From: Paenibacillus sp. cl123 | Lineage (GTDB): Bacteria; Bacillota; Bacilli; Paenibacillales; NBRC-103111 | Assembly: GCF_900101595.1 (NCBI RefSeq) | Contig: NZ_FMYY01000004.1 | Span: 248,001 to 312,000, forward strand | Direction: 5' to 3' | Length of the DNA: 64,000 bases | In this document: one piece after another, positions 1-8,758 of the stretch | Numbering within the stretch: the stretch's first letter is position 1 | Layout: each line of letters begins with the position of its first letter | Position numbers and translations under genes: made by a program | The notes under the pieces: generated by a model | The model's database searches: none | What the model saw: only the letters and a program-made list of their open reading frames with translations | Told to the model about the DNA's origin: nothing

Positions 1-1
1 C

Positions 2-379
2 GGGATGATGACCGCTTTGTGCAGCAGCGAGGAGGCGGGACCGCGGGAGGGACGGTTTCGGGCTGCCGTCGTATCCGGCGTGCTTGTCATGATCTTCGGC
101 CTGTTCGCGTGGAAAGTGGCGGCGGTCATCGAGCTTGTCCCCCGATCGTTTATCGCGGTGATCACCGGCTTCTCGCTAATCGGTGTGCTGCTGAACAGCA
201 TGAAGTCAGCGTTCTCCGAGGTTTCGTACCGGTATTCCGTTTTATTTGCATTTGTCATCGCGATCTCGAATGTGGAGGTCTTCGGAATATCGGCGGCGGT
301 ATGGTCTCTTCTTATCGGCACGGTGACGGCCAAGCTGCTGAGGGAAGGTCCCGCTCCCAGTCCGTCCGCCGGATCGTAA
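2..379 (+). CDS. BenE-family transporter, C-terminal fragment (5' end outside window)
   Basis: The reading frame is open from the window edge, so only about the last 125 residues are seen. They contain three hydrophobic segments and an opening MTALCSSEEAG, which resembles the 'ITAAICTGPEAH' region that precedes the last helices of benzoate/proton symporters of the BenE family. The family is an inner-membrane importer of benzoate-like aromatic acids; the substrate here is not shown. The ATG at position 5 lies inside the domain and is unlikely to be the true start. It ends 129 bp before the nos operon, on the same strand, with no clear terminator between them. Other multi-pass transporters of the same superfamily remain possible because only the C-terminus is available. 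Confidence 0.6.
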   Translation, partial: GMMTALCSSEEAGPREGRFRAAVVSGVLVMIFGLFAWKVAAVIELVPRSFIAVITGFSLIGVLLNSMKSAFSEVSYRYSVLFAFVIAISNVEVFGISAAVWSLLIGTVTAKLLREGPAPSPSAGS

Positions 380-508
380 GCGAGCAAGAAGTTTATGCAG
401 TGTTCACACAATAGTAGATGGAATAGCCCGATCGGGTCATATGAATTCTCCAATCATTGGCTAGAATAAAAGAGAGATCAGACAAGGACATGGAAGAGGA
501 GGGATGCC

Positions 509-1885
509 GTGAACAGGCAGTTTCGCCGGTTAGGCTTCACGGGATGTCTGGCTGTATGCTTGTGGCTGGCGGCCGGAGCGGGCGTGCATGCCGCTGCGTC
601 GGCGGTTTTGCGGGCTGATCTGCAGCGGCAAATCGACGCTACGCCGGAGAACGGCACGCTCGTTCTTCAGGAGGGCGTGTATGCGGGAGGCGCAATCATC
701 GGCAAGCGGATACGCCTGGAGGCTCAGGGACAGGTGCGGATTGTCGGCGACGGAACGTCCCCGGCTCTGCATATTCAGGCAGATCGCGTGCATGTGCGCG
801 GAGTAGAGCTGGTTCAGGGCGGAGAGAGCGAGGAAGCGGCGGCGGTGCTGGTCACAGGCAGCGGGGCGCTGCTGGAGGAGCTCGACATTCGCACGCAAGC
901 GTTCGGCATTGTCATGCGGGACAATGAACGCTCAGAGATTCGCCGTACACAGATTCGCTGGCTTGGCGACGGAGAGGACGGGATGGCGGCCGGCCCCGGG
1001 GAGCTGCCGGACAAGCGCAATGGCATCGATTTGTTTAATTCCCACGACAACCGGATTCATGACAACGACGTATCGTCGATGAATGACGGCATTTATCTGG
1101 AGAGCAGCCACCGCAATCTGGTGGAAAACAACCGCATCGAGCATTCCCGCTACGGCATCCACTGCATGTATACGGATGGAACTGTAGTGCGGGGCAACCG
1201 GGGCGCGTTCAACATTACAGGGGCCATGGTGATGGGCGTGAAGGATGCGGAGGTTACGGGCAATACGTTCACCAAGCAAAGCGAGAGCGTAAATTCGCAG
1301 GGTCTGCTGTTCTTCGACGTGGAAACCTCCCGCATCGCCGGCAACAAGGTGGAAGGCAACCGGGTAGGACTGTATGTCGAGCAGTCGAACCGCAATGAAT
1401 TCAGCGGCAACGATGTGCTGCGAAATTTTGTCGGGGTACAGTTTCTTGAGTCGGAAGGCAACCGGCTGACAGGCAACCGGTTTATCGGCAATGTGATTGA
1501 GTCGCAGGCGGACGACAGCGCGAATAACGCCTTCTCAGGCAACTATTGGGAAGCTTTTAACGGGCTGGATACGAACGGCGATGGCAGCAGCGAGCTGGCG
1601 TATGCGATGAATCCCTTTTTCCAGCGGCTGACCTCGGCTGCGCCTGCGTACCAGCTGTTTTTCCAGTCGCCGGGGATGCTGTTTCTGGAAAGCATGTTCA
1701 CGGAAGGACGGGAAGGGTGGTCGGTAGACGACGCGCCGCTGATGCAGCCGGCGCTGGCGGGGACCGCTCTGCAAGAAGGAGATCGAAGCGGCGGGCCGGC
1801 CCGGAACGGTACTCTGGCGCTCGGTGTGCTTTTGCTGGCAGCTTCGGCAGGTACAACTTATTATTTGGGGGTTAGACGAAAATGA
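509..1885 (+). CDS. nosD: NosD, copper-maturation beta-helix protein of nitrous oxide reductase
   Basis: NosD is the extracytoplasmic partner of the NosFY ABC transporter needed to build the copper-sulfide centre of nitrous oxide reductase. The 458-residue product has an N-terminal signal segment (about residues 8-29), then a right-handed parallel beta-helix with many short G-N-x turns (about 40-370), and a hydrophobic C-terminal anchor followed by basic residues (about 433-458). The start is a GTG with a GAGGAGGG ribosome site 5-6 bases upstream. The gene overlaps nosL by four bases (ATGA), so the two are translationally coupled. Beta-helix proteins are hard to assign alone; the adjoining nosL, nosY and nosF make the call firm. 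Confidence 0.9.
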   Translation: MNRQFRRLGFTGCLAVCLWLAAGAGVHAAASAVLRADLQRQIDATPENGTLVLQEGVYAGGAIIGKRIRLEAQGQVRIVGDGTSPALHIQADRVHVRGVELVQGGESEEAAAVLVTGSGALLEELDIRTQAFGIVMRDNERSEIRRTQIRWLGDGEDGMAAGPGELPDKRNGIDLFNSHDNRIHDNDVSSMNDGIYLESSHRNLVENNRIEHSRYGIHCMYTDGTVVRGNRGAFNITGAMVMGVKDAEVTGNTFTKQSESVNSQGLLFFDVETSRIAGNKVEGNRVGLYVEQSNRNEFSGNDVLRNFVGVQFLESEGNRLTGNRFIGNVIESQADDSANNAFSGNYWEAFNGLDTNGDGSSELAYAMNPFFQRLTSAAPAYQLFFQSPGMLFLESMFTEGREGWSVDDAPLMQPALAGTALQEGDRSGGPARNGTLALGVLLLAASAGTTYYLGVRRK

Positions 1886-2478
1886 AAATGAAAAGACAAA
1901 TGGCGATTTTCATGGCAGCGCTGTTCTTGGTGGTTTTGGTTGCCGGCTGCGGCGCGAAGGAGAAGTACCCGGCACTCGCGATCAATGAGGCCGTCGATAA
2001 ATGTGCGATCTGCAACATGCAGGTGAAGGATGACGCATTTGCTACGCAGTTGACGACGACGGACGGCAAAAATTACAAGTTCGACGATCTGGGCTGCATG
2101 AACGAATGGAAGCAGAAGAACGCAGCGGCCGAGATCGGCGCTCAATACGTGCGGGATTACAACAGCAAGGAATGGATCGCTTTTGACAAGGCCACTTATG
2201 TGTACGATGCCACCTTTAAATCCCCGATGGCGTACGGCATCTATTCCTTCAAGGACCAGGGCGAAGCGCAGAAGTTTGTCGATGCGCAGAAGAAGGGCAA
2301 GCTGATGACCGCTTCCGAACTGGCTTCCCATACATGGGAACGGAGCAAAGGCGCAATGAATATGCACTCGCATGGCGAGGAGGCGCATTCGGAAAGCGGC
2401 GGTATGGCCAAGGCGGACGCGGGCAAGGGCGCGAACACGGCCACGGACACTGGCGCTAAAGGAATGCACGGCAAATGA
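1882..2478 (+). CDS. nosL: NosL, copper-binding lipoprotein
   Basis: NosL is a membrane-tethered Cu(I) chaperone for NosZ maturation. The 198-residue product has a lipoprotein signal ending in a VAGC lipobox (lipidated Cys23) and the family motif CAICNM, with Cys41, Cys44 and Met46 as likely copper ligands. The core domain runs to about residue 150. The last 45 residues are rich in His, Met, Gly and Ala (for example AMNMHSHGEEAH) and may add a metal-binding tail; that is inference. It overlaps nosD upstream and nosY downstream by four bases each. Confidence 0.92.
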   Translation: MKMKRQMAIFMAALFLVVLVAGCGAKEKYPALAINEAVDKCAICNMQVKDDAFATQLTTTDGKNYKFDDLGCMNEWKQKNAAAEIGAQYVRDYNSKEWIAFDKATYVYDATFKSPMAYGIYSFKDQGEAQKFVDAQKKGKLMTASELASHTWERSKGAMNMHSHGEEAHSESGGMAKADAGKGANTATDTGAKGMHGK

Positions 2479-3293
2479 ACCTGCTGCATATCGCGCTAAG
2501 AGAGATCAAGATCGGATTTCGCAATCCTTGGGCCTATTCGTTTATGGCCCTTTTTGCACTATTCAGCCTGTCGCTGCTGCTCATCAACACTCAGCGGTTC
2601 GCGGAGGGCTACTCCAGCACCACGTCATCGATGCTGAATTTGATTCTGTACCTGCTGCCGCTGATGACGCTGCTGCTCGGGTCGTTTTCTCTGACGGCGG
2701 AGAAGGAGGAGGGGAGCTGGCAGCTGCTGGCGACGTATCCGCTGAGCACCTTCTCGTTTATCGGGGGCAAATACGTGGGGCTGACGGCTCTGCTGATCAC
2801 GATCGTGGCTTTCGGCTACGGCTTGACGGGCGTCGCCGGGTCCTTGACAGGCAGAGGGCTGGATAGCCGGACGCTCGGCATGTTTCTCGCCTTTTCGTTT
2901 GGGCTGATTGTGCTGTTTCTGGCCATCGCCCTCGTCATCGGCACGTTGGCCCGCAACCGCTGGCAGGCGTTGACCATTGGCGTCGCCGTCTGGTTTTTCG
3001 CCGTTATCGGCTGGCCGACTCTGCTCATTGCCCTGCTCGGACTTATGCCTTATATGTGGATCAAGCCGGTTCTGGTTGCCCTCACGTTTCTGAACCCGGC
3101 CGAGCTGGTTCGCTTGTTCGTAGTCATCAAGCTGGGAGGGGGATCGGCGCTCGGTCCCGAGTATTATCAATGGGTTGGCTGGGTTTCGCGCCCTTCCGGA
3201 GGCTGGCTGTTTCTGCTGATCTGCGCGCTATGGGCAGCTGCGGCGATCGGCTGGGCTCATCTGGTCTGGGAAAGGGGGCGTTCGCGTGGATAA
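2475..3293 (+). CDS. nosY: NosY, ABC transporter permease for NosZ assembly
   Basis: The 272-residue protein has about six hydrophobic helices: one near residues 17-37, a pair at 52-75 and 95-115, and several from 140 to 265. It matches the NosY/ABC-2 permease plan, including the short 'EKEEGSW' loop after the second helix that is typical of this group. It works with the NosF ATPase and NosD, probably supplying a sulfur species for the copper centre. It begins inside nosL (ATGA overlap) and its last codons overlap the nosF start by eight bases, so all four nos genes are probably translated from one message. Confidence 0.88.
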   Translation: MNLLHIALREIKIGFRNPWAYSFMALFALFSLSLLLINTQRFAEGYSSTTSSMLNLILYLLPLMTLLLGSFSLTAEKEEGSWQLLATYPLSTFSFIGGKYVGLTALLITIVAFGYGLTGVAGSLTGRGLDSRTLGMFLAFSFGLIVLFLAIALVIGTLARNRWQALTIGVAVWFFAVIGWPTLLIALLGLMPYMWIKPVLVALTFLNPAELVRLFVVIKLGGGSALGPEYYQWVGWVSRPSGGWLFLLICALWAAAAIGWAHLVWERGRSRG

Positions 3294-4029
3294 GCATGTG
3301 CTTCAATTGCATGGAGTTGGCAAAGATATCGGCAAGCGGACGATACTCGGCTCCGTCGACCTTCAGCTGGGCCGTGGGGAGTCGCTGGCGCTCTGCGGAG
3401 GCAACGGAGTCGGCAAAAGCACGCTGCTGCGTATGATCGCAGGGATCCTGAGGCCGACGCGCGGGTCTATTACGATAGGCGGCATCCAGTGGGCGGCCGA
3501 CCGGAAGCGCTACGCGGAACAGCTCGGCTATATGCCGGACGATTATTTGTTCGGGCAGGGGCTGTCCGCCGAGGAGACGCTGGCCTTCTGGGCGTCTCTG
3601 CGCAAGGTGTCTCCGGCGCGCGTCAGCGAAACGCTGGAGCTGGTCGGACTGAGCGAAGTCCGCCGCAATCCGGTCACCTCGTTCTCCAAAGGAATGCGTC
3701 AACGGCTGCTGTTCGCGCAGGCGCTGCTTGCGAAGCCGGCCCTGCTGCTGATGGATGAGCCGACAAACGGGCTTGATCCGTATTGGATGGAGTCATTCGC
3801 CGAGCTTGTCCGCTTTGCGAAGCGGGAAGGGCATGCCGTGCTGTTCTCCACTCATCAGCTGCAAATTGCGGAGGCGGCCGCCGATCGGGTCGTGTTCCTG
3901 AAAGACGGCGGCGTCGCCGAACAAGGACCGACGGCAGCGTTTCTGGAAGCTTACGGATCGTATGGTCTGCAGGCGGTGTTCAGTCGGCTGTTCGGCGGCG
4001 GCTCATCCGCGCAGGAGCGGACGCGATGA
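3286..4029 (+). CDS. nosF: NosF, ABC transporter ATPase
   Basis: This is a 247-residue ABC ATPase that energises the NosDFY complex on the cytoplasmic face. Visible motifs are Walker A GGNGVGKST (about residues 38-46), the signature region SFSKGMRQR (about 132-140), Walker B LLLMDEPTNGLDP and a switch histidine in FSTHQ. The start is GTG, with an AAAGGGGGCG ribosome site inside the end of nosY. A C-terminal stretch after residue 220 is short, as in other NosF proteins. Taken alone it could be any ABC-2 ATPase; the operon sets the assignment. Confidence 0.9.
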   Translation: MDKHVLQLHGVGKDIGKRTILGSVDLQLGRGESLALCGGNGVGKSTLLRMIAGILRPTRGSITIGGIQWAADRKRYAEQLGYMPDDYLFGQGLSAEETLAFWASLRKVSPARVSETLELVGLSEVRRNPVTSFSKGMRQRLLFAQALLAKPALLLMDEPTNGLDPYWMESFAELVRFAKREGHAVLFSTHQLQIAEAAADRVVFLKDGGVAEQGPTAAFLEAYGSYGLQAVFSRLFGGGSSAQERTR

Positions 4030-4065
4030 GGGAGCGCGCCGGAGAACTCAGAGGAGGCAGGGAGA

Positions 4066-4650
4066 GTGCGGAAAGCAGGACAAAGTGTAGATCAGAGCGT
4101 GGAGCGGGGCCTCCTTGAGCTGAGTCGCCGAACGGGCCCGCGATCATATGTAAATATCGTCATCGTCGTTGCGCTAGCGGCCGTCTTGCTGTACACGCTG
4201 CTTCAAGCGCGGACTGGGCAGGACGGAGCGCTGCGAACGGGCGATCAAGCGCCTGAATTTAACGCAATGACCTTGGACGGGGGTTCCGTCTCCTTGGCTG
4301 AATACCAGGGTCAGGGCGTGCTGCTCAACTTCTGGGCTTCCTGGTGCGGCCCTTGTGTAAGCGAAATGCCGCGGATGAACGACGCTTACCGGGAAGGCGT
4401 TCCCGGCGTGGCGATGCTGGCCGTCAATGTCGGCGAATCCAGAGGCACAGCCGCCGAATTTGCCGCGAATCACGGCCTGTCTTTTCCTGTCCTGCTCGAT
4501 CCGAGCGGAGAGGCGGCGGGGCGTTACGGCCTGGTCGGTCTGCCCCGGACGTTCCTGATCGACGGCAGCGGGCGCATCGCCCGGATCGTCACGGGCGAGC
4601 TCGCAAGCGCGGAGCAGGTTCGCGGGCTGATGGAAAGCGTGAAGCCGTAG
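4066..4650 (+). CDS. Membrane-anchored TlpA/ResA-like thioredoxin
   Basis: This 194-residue protein has one N-terminal membrane segment (about 29-47) and an outward-facing thioredoxin fold of the TlpA/ResA type. The redox motif WCGPC gives active-site Cys94 and Cys97, and a cis-proline region (LPRTFLID) lies near residue 164. Proteins like this reduce cysteines in apo-cytochromes or copper-site proteins outside the membrane. As the last gene of the nos operon (36 bases after nosF, GTG start with a GAGGAGG site) it may keep copper ligands of NosL or NosZ reduced, or act like a Sco protein. That role is inference. Confidence 0.82.
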   Translation: MRKAGQSVDQSVERGLLELSRRTGPRSYVNIVIVVALAAVLLYTLLQARTGQDGALRTGDQAPEFNAMTLDGGSVSLAEYQGQGVLLNFWASWCGPCVSEMPRMNDAYREGVPGVAMLAVNVGESRGTAAEFAANHGLSFPVLLDPSGEAAGRYGLVGLPRTFLIDGSGRIARIVTGELASAEQVRGLMESVKP

Positions 4651-4673
4651 CTAGGCTAACCGCTTGGGCTAAG

Positions 4674-4718
4674 GCTGTCTCTCGAAGCAGAATGATCTGC
4701 TGCGGAGACAGCTTTTTT
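4674..4718 (+). terminator. Rho-independent terminator of the nos operon
   Basis: GCTGTCTC (4674-4681) pairs perfectly with GAGACAGC (4705-4712), with further pairing inside the loop (GCAGA/TCTGC), and is followed by six T residues. It lies 24 bases after the thioredoxin stop codon. Confidence 0.85.
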
Positions 4719-4814
4719 GCTTTGGCGGGTAGCCGCCGGGCTTATGTAAAGCCTGGCCCGCGGTCTTGCATCGCCAAACCACATTCTCCGCCCGTGTCCA
4801 TATGCGCTGCCTCT

Positions 4815-4907
4815 TTACTTGGACCCCTTTCGTTCCTCCAAGCCGTACGCCAATACAGCCAACAGAGCGAGCGCCCCGGCCAGCAGGCCTAATCCCAGCA
4901 GCCACAT
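4815..4907 (-). CDS. 30-residue single-pass membrane protein, unknown function
   Basis: A minus-strand frame of 30 codons starts at an ATG with an AAGGGGGA ribosome site about seven bases upstream. It encodes MWLLGLGLLAGALALLAVLAY followed by a short charged tail ending in lysine. The hydrophobic run of about 19 residues and the charged C-terminus fit a small integral membrane protein, comparable in size to accessory subunits such as KdpF or CydX, but I see no family-specific motif. It is the only coding candidate in the 660-bp gap between the nos operon and the two-component operon. Translation is unproven. Confidence 0.45.
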   Translation of the reverse strand: MWLLGLGLLAGALALLAVLAYGLEERKGSK

Positions 4908-5135
4908 GAGGATTCCCCCTTAGCGATTCGAGTGTCCTTACAGATTATGCGCTCAGCGGCACAACGCTTGGACGAGTGCACAGCAGCTGAGTGTCACTTG
5001 GCGCAGATGTCCGAATCGGCCACTAGCATCGACGCGTTCCTCGGTTTTAAATGTATTCGCTCCATGTCCTAGCTTCGATCATGATCCGGCTGGCCTTAGG
5101 TTTGCATACATGCACTAGCAACACGCTGTAATTTT

Positions 5136-5189
5136 GAACATAATTGTCGTTTTCATGTATAGTGGGAAGGAAAGAAGACGTGGTATAGT
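5136..5189 (+). promoter_or_regulatory. Activator box plus -10 element upstream of the two-component operon
   Basis: The box reads GAACA, three variable bases, then TTGTCGTTTTCATGTATA (5144-5161). A -10-like TATAGT lies at 5184-5189, with no good -35 hexamer, which fits an activator-dependent promoter. The same 26-bp box occurs at 8692-8717, where its end is again 23 bases from the first base of a -10 element. The likely binder is the AraC-type response regulator encoded just downstream (autoregulation); this is inference from the repeat. Confidence 0.65.
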
Positions 5190-5205
5190 AATGGTTTAGT
5201 CAGAA

Positions 5206-5219
5206 TGACAACGCTTACA
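5206..5219 (+). promoter_or_regulatory. Candidate cre (CcpA) site
   Basis: TGACAACGCTTACA matches the consensus TGWAANCGNTNWCA at 13 of 14 positions. It lies just downstream of the -10 element at 5184, where CcpA binding would block transcription. A second near-consensus site sits in the same place at the 8.7-kb promoter. Confidence 0.55.
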
Positions 5220-5314
5220 AAATTGTAACTTGTAATTCTGGCTTCGTACCTTGCCAATTCGTAGCTCGTAATCCGAGCCTTCTAACTCGCAGCTTATATA
5301 AAGGAGAGACGCTT

Positions 5315-6901
5315 ATGTATAAAAGATGGCTGAACGTGATCGTGGTCGACGATGAACTGCCCTTGCGCCAGGAGCTGCGGTCTTTTCCGTGGGCCGAATG
5401 GGGAGCGGTGCTCGCCGGCGAGGCCGAGAACGGGACGGAGGCGCTGCAGTTATGCCGGGACAGCGTTCCCGATGTGGTGGTCACGGATATCACGATGCCG
5501 CTGATGAACGGACTTGAGCTGACGGAGCATATCCGGCGCGAATTTCCCGCTGTCCAGGTCATTCTGCTGACCTGCCACAGCGATTTTCATTATGCCCGCG
5601 AGGCGCTGAAGCTTGGGGCGCTCGAATATCTCGTCAAGGTGACGCTGGAAGAGGAGGAGCTGGAGCGGGCGATAGCCCGGGCGCGGGAGGCGATCGAGCG
5701 CGAGTGGGCTCACCGCAAAAGCGCGCTGGAGCAGCGCAGGCGCGAGCAGTCCAAGGTAATCGGCCGATTGCTTAAGGATAAGCTCGGGGAAGAGCCTGCG
5801 ATGGTCGCGGAGCTGGTCCGCTGCGGACTGCTCCAGCAGCTGCCCGCACGCCTTGTCATGCTGAAGGTGCAGAGCAGCGAGGAGGACCGCGTTTATGTCG
5901 AGCAGGAGCTGCAAACGGTGCTGGAGGAGCTGGAGACGACCGCCGGTCCGAGCTTCTGCTGGGTTCCCGTGAGCGGCGCGGAGTATGCCGTCTTCTTCCA
6001 GGGGGAGCAGCTGCCGGTTCCGCAGCTGAAGCTCAGGCTGGAGGCGATTATCCGGAGCTTGACGCAAGCGCTTGACGATAATCTGCCGTTTCTCGCGCAT
6101 GAAGTGGATGTATACGGGGTCATCAGCGAGTCGCTTGCCAGCGGCAGCGAATTCAGGCGCGCCTTCGGTCAGATCAAGCTCTGGCAGGAGGCGAAGTTCT
6201 ATGAGAGCGAAGCGCCGCAGTCGATCTTCGTCGGCAAGCCCGTTGCGCTGACGGCGCTGGATAAAAGCCAGGCGGCGCAGCTGCACAGCCAGCTGCATCG
6301 TGCTGCGGGCGAAGACAGCGAGGCGCTCAGCCTCTATATACAGACAGAACTCGTCCGGGACTGTCTGAAGCACCGGTACCGACCCGAGGAATTAAAGCAG
6401 CTCGTAAGTTCGTTTCTGGAGGAGTACGCCAAAGGGGAACCGGCGGGAGGCCATGAGCTGCAGGATGTGCGCGATGCGGCGACCTTGAGCCAGCTGTCAG
6501 CCGCGGCTGTCCGCTTTATCCGGCGGAAGCATGATGCCCGAGGCAGGCTGCGTAAGGAGGTGCTTGAGGCCAAGCAATATATCGCGGAGCATCTGGCCGA
6601 TCCGATCACCCTTCATCTGCTGGCCGAGCAGGTGGGCTTAAGCCCGCATTATATAAGCAAGCTGTTCCGCGAGGAGGTGGGCGAGTCGGTCAATGAATAT
6701 ATGACGCGCCTGCGGATGGAGCGCGCTGTCCAATTGCTGCAGGAGACGAATCTGAAGGTGTACGAGGTGGCGGACCGCGTCGGCATCCCGAGCTACCGCT
6801 ACTTTACCACGATGTTCCGCAGCCGGACCGGCGTATCGCCTACCGATTACAAGCGGCAGCAGGGCGGCCAAGTCTGGGAGGAAGGAGGAGAACCGCGGTG
6901 A
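5315..6901 (+). CDS. AraC-type response regulator (YesN-like)
   Basis: This is the cytoplasmic output protein of a two-component system for carbohydrate genes. The 528-residue product has a receiver domain (about 6-125) with the acidic pair Asp12-Asp13, phosphoacceptor Asp58 (VVTDITMP) and a conserved lysine near 110. A long middle region (about 140-410) has no recognised motif. The C-terminal AraC/XylS double helix-turn-helix (about 425-520) contains LAEQVGLSPHYISKLFREE and a second helix pair near VADRVGI. The ATG follows an AAAGGAGAG site. It overlaps the kinase gene by four bases (GTGA), so the two are coupled. The box upstream of its own gene and of the next operon is the best candidate target. 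Confidence 0.88.
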   Translation: MYKRWLNVIVVDDELPLRQELRSFPWAEWGAVLAGEAENGTEALQLCRDSVPDVVVTDITMPLMNGLELTEHIRREFPAVQVILLTCHSDFHYAREALKLGALEYLVKVTLEEEELERAIARAREAIEREWAHRKSALEQRRREQSKVIGRLLKDKLGEEPAMVAELVRCGLLQQLPARLVMLKVQSSEEDRVYVEQELQTVLEELETTAGPSFCWVPVSGAEYAVFFQGEQLPVPQLKLRLEAIIRSLTQALDDNLPFLAHEVDVYGVISESLASGSEFRRAFGQIKLWQEAKFYESEAPQSIFVGKPVALTALDKSQAAQLHSQLHRAAGEDSEALSLYIQTELVRDCLKHRYRPEELKQLVSSFLEEYAKGEPAGGHELQDVRDAATLSQLSAAAVRFIRRKHDARGRLRKEVLEAKQYIAEHLADPITLHLLAEQVGLSPHYISKLFREEVGESVNEYMTRLRMERAVQLLQETNLKVYEVADRVGIPSYRYFTTMFRSRTGVSPTDYKRQQGGQVWEEGGEPR

Positions 6902-8688
6902 ACCGTTTGCTTCAAAGATATCATAGTGTTGGCATAGCCACGAAGCAGTTCGTCTTTCTGTTCGTCGTCACCTTCATCATGTTCATCGCCCTCGCGCTGA
7001 ATAATCTGCGGGATGCCGAAGCCTTGTTCCGCGATCAGGTGGTGCGCGACTCCCAGCAGCTGATCGGCCGGACGAACCAGTACATCGACTCATACCTCGA
7101 CAATGTGCAGAACATGCTGCTGCTGCTCTCCACCCGGGACGATCTGCTGCTTGAAGGCCATGAGGAAGAGGCGCGCCGGACGCTCAAAAACTTTGCCGAC
7201 TACAACAGCTCCGCCGCCCGGACGCTATACCTGATCAGCGAGGACGGAAGGGTATTCTCGAACAATCAGGTGTACTACGAGATTATCGGCAATCCGCATC
7301 TGGCGTCGCTGTACAAGCTGGCCATGTCCAATTACGGAGCGATGAATGTCAGCGAGCCCTATGACTCCCCGATGTCCGGGAAAACGATCGCTTATGTGCT
7401 GCCGGTAACAGGCAAAGACAAGCTTCATTCCAAGGGCGTGGCCGTGGTTGAGATCGATCTGGAGCGATTGACCGGCTTGGTGGCTCCGCTGCTGCTGAAC
7501 GAGAACCAGACGTTCACGATTATCTCCAAAAATAACAATGTGATCACCTACACCGATCCGAACGACAAGCTGCTGCCTTATGTGGAAGGAACCTTCCTTC
7601 CGCAGCTGCAACCGGCCTTCCTCGACAGTCTCAGCGAACTGCCGGTCGGCGTCCGCACCATAACGGGTAACGAAAATTCGCTGGTGGTGATCAAATCCTC
7701 AAGCAACCGGCTGGGCTGGACGCTGATCTGCTTCATCAAGGAAGATTTTTTCTATCAAAATGTGCTGAAGCTGTACCAAAACTACCGGGACGCCGGCATT
7801 ATCTGGATGATCGTATTGTTTTTCAGCACCTGGATCATGACGCGCCACTTCACGAAGCCGGTCCGCGGGCTGGCGGCCAAAATGGACCGCGTTCGCGACC
7901 TTGGCGTGCTTTCTTATATCTCGGTAGACCGCTCCGACGAGATCGGGACGCTCGCCAAGAGCTATAATGCGATGATGGAGCGGGTTCATATGCTGCTGAG
8001 CGAAACGAAAGAGATGGAGGCCAAGAAGAAGCAGTTCGAGCTCAAGATGCTGCAGAGCCAGATAGCGCCGCATTTTCTGTACAACACGCTGGCCTGCATC
8101 AGCTCTCTCGCCAGACAGGGCCGGATCGACGATGTGCGCGAGACGATCAAGTCGCTCGTCGCTCTGCTGTCGTTCAGCTTCAACAAGACGACCGAGTTCG
8201 TGACGCTTGCGGAGGAGCTGGAGGGGCTGCAGCGGTATGTGCAGATTCAGCGGGTCAGGTACGGAGACGCTTTTACGCTGACAACGGATGTGGACCCGGC
8301 CGTCCTGCAGGCCAAGCTGCTCAAGCTGACGCTGCAGCCGATCGTGGAGAATGCGATTTTTCACGGCATCGTGCCGAAAAAAGCCAAGGGGCATATTCAT
8401 GTGCGCGGACGGCTGGAACAGGGTGTGCTCAAGCTGCTCGTCTGCGATAACGGATTGGGCATGTCGCCCGAAGTGGTGAGCAAGCTGCTTGTCCAGCGCA
8501 AAGCGGAGCATTCCAAGTATTCGTTCACAGGGATGGGCGTGATCAATGTGCATGAACGGCTGCGCATCCACTTCGGGTCCGCCTATGGTCTCAAGATAAG
8601 GTCGCGGGAGGGGGAAGGAACGGTGGTCAGGCTTCGAATACCTTACGAGGAATGGGAAGAAGTGTCTATTTTCCAGGAAAAGCCGTAA
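6898..8688 (+). CDS. Membrane sensor histidine kinase (YesM-like)
   Basis: The partner kinase has 596 residues. An N-terminal helix (about 17-34) is followed by a large extracellular sensor region (about 35-295, Cache-like), a second helix (about 300-316), and a HAMP linker. The His-kinase domain has phosphoacceptor His392 in IAPHFLYNTL, and the HATPase domain shows the N-box PIVENAIFHG and the G-box motif DNGLGM. This is the LytS/YesM class, common beside sugar transporters in Paenibacillus and Bacillus. The start is GTG after GGAGGAG, overlapping the regulator stop. The signal sensed is probably an oligosaccharide or its binding-protein complex; the sequence does not show which. Confidence 0.88.
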   Translation: MNRLLQRYHSVGIATKQFVFLFVVTFIMFIALALNNLRDAEALFRDQVVRDSQQLIGRTNQYIDSYLDNVQNMLLLLSTRDDLLLEGHEEEARRTLKNFADYNSSAARTLYLISEDGRVFSNNQVYYEIIGNPHLASLYKLAMSNYGAMNVSEPYDSPMSGKTIAYVLPVTGKDKLHSKGVAVVEIDLERLTGLVAPLLLNENQTFTIISKNNNVITYTDPNDKLLPYVEGTFLPQLQPAFLDSLSELPVGVRTITGNENSLVVIKSSSNRLGWTLICFIKEDFFYQNVLKLYQNYRDAGIIWMIVLFFSTWIMTRHFTKPVRGLAAKMDRVRDLGVLSYISVDRSDEIGTLAKSYNAMMERVHMLLSETKEMEAKKKQFELKMLQSQIAPHFLYNTLACISSLARQGRIDDVRETIKSLVALLSFSFNKTTEFVTLAEELEGLQRYVQIQRVRYGDAFTLTTDVDPAVLQAKLLKLTLQPIVENAIFHGIVPKKAKGHIHVRGRLEQGVLKLLVCDNGLGMSPEVVSKLLVQRKAEHSKYSFTGMGVINVHERLRIHFGSAYGLKIRSREGEGTVVRLRIPYEEWEEVSIFQEKP

Positions 8689-8691
8689 CTC

Positions 8692-8745
8692 GAACAGTTT
8701 TGTCGTTTTCATGTATATCCACCGAAAGCGCCGGGTTGCTATACT
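8692..8745 (+). promoter_or_regulatory. Activator box plus -10 element of the first transporter operon
   Basis: GAACA, three variable bases, then TTGTCGTTTTCATGTATA (8700-8717) is the same box as at 5136-5161, with 23 of 26 positions identical. The -10-like TATACT is at 8740-8745, again 23 bases after the end of the box. It starts four bases after the kinase stop codon, so the transporter genes have their own promoter. Confidence 0.68.
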
Positions 8746-8758
8746 GGGGACCAGGAAA

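Noticed and set aside
380-508. A possible FNR-type site before nosD
   Set aside because: TGTTCACACA was considered, but no TGTGA-N6-TCACA dyad is present, so anaerobic control cannot be claimed from the sequence.
4815-4907. Assignment of the 30-residue protein as KdpF or CydX
   Set aside because: Size and one helix fit, but no kdp or cyd genes are nearby and the characteristic residues are missing.
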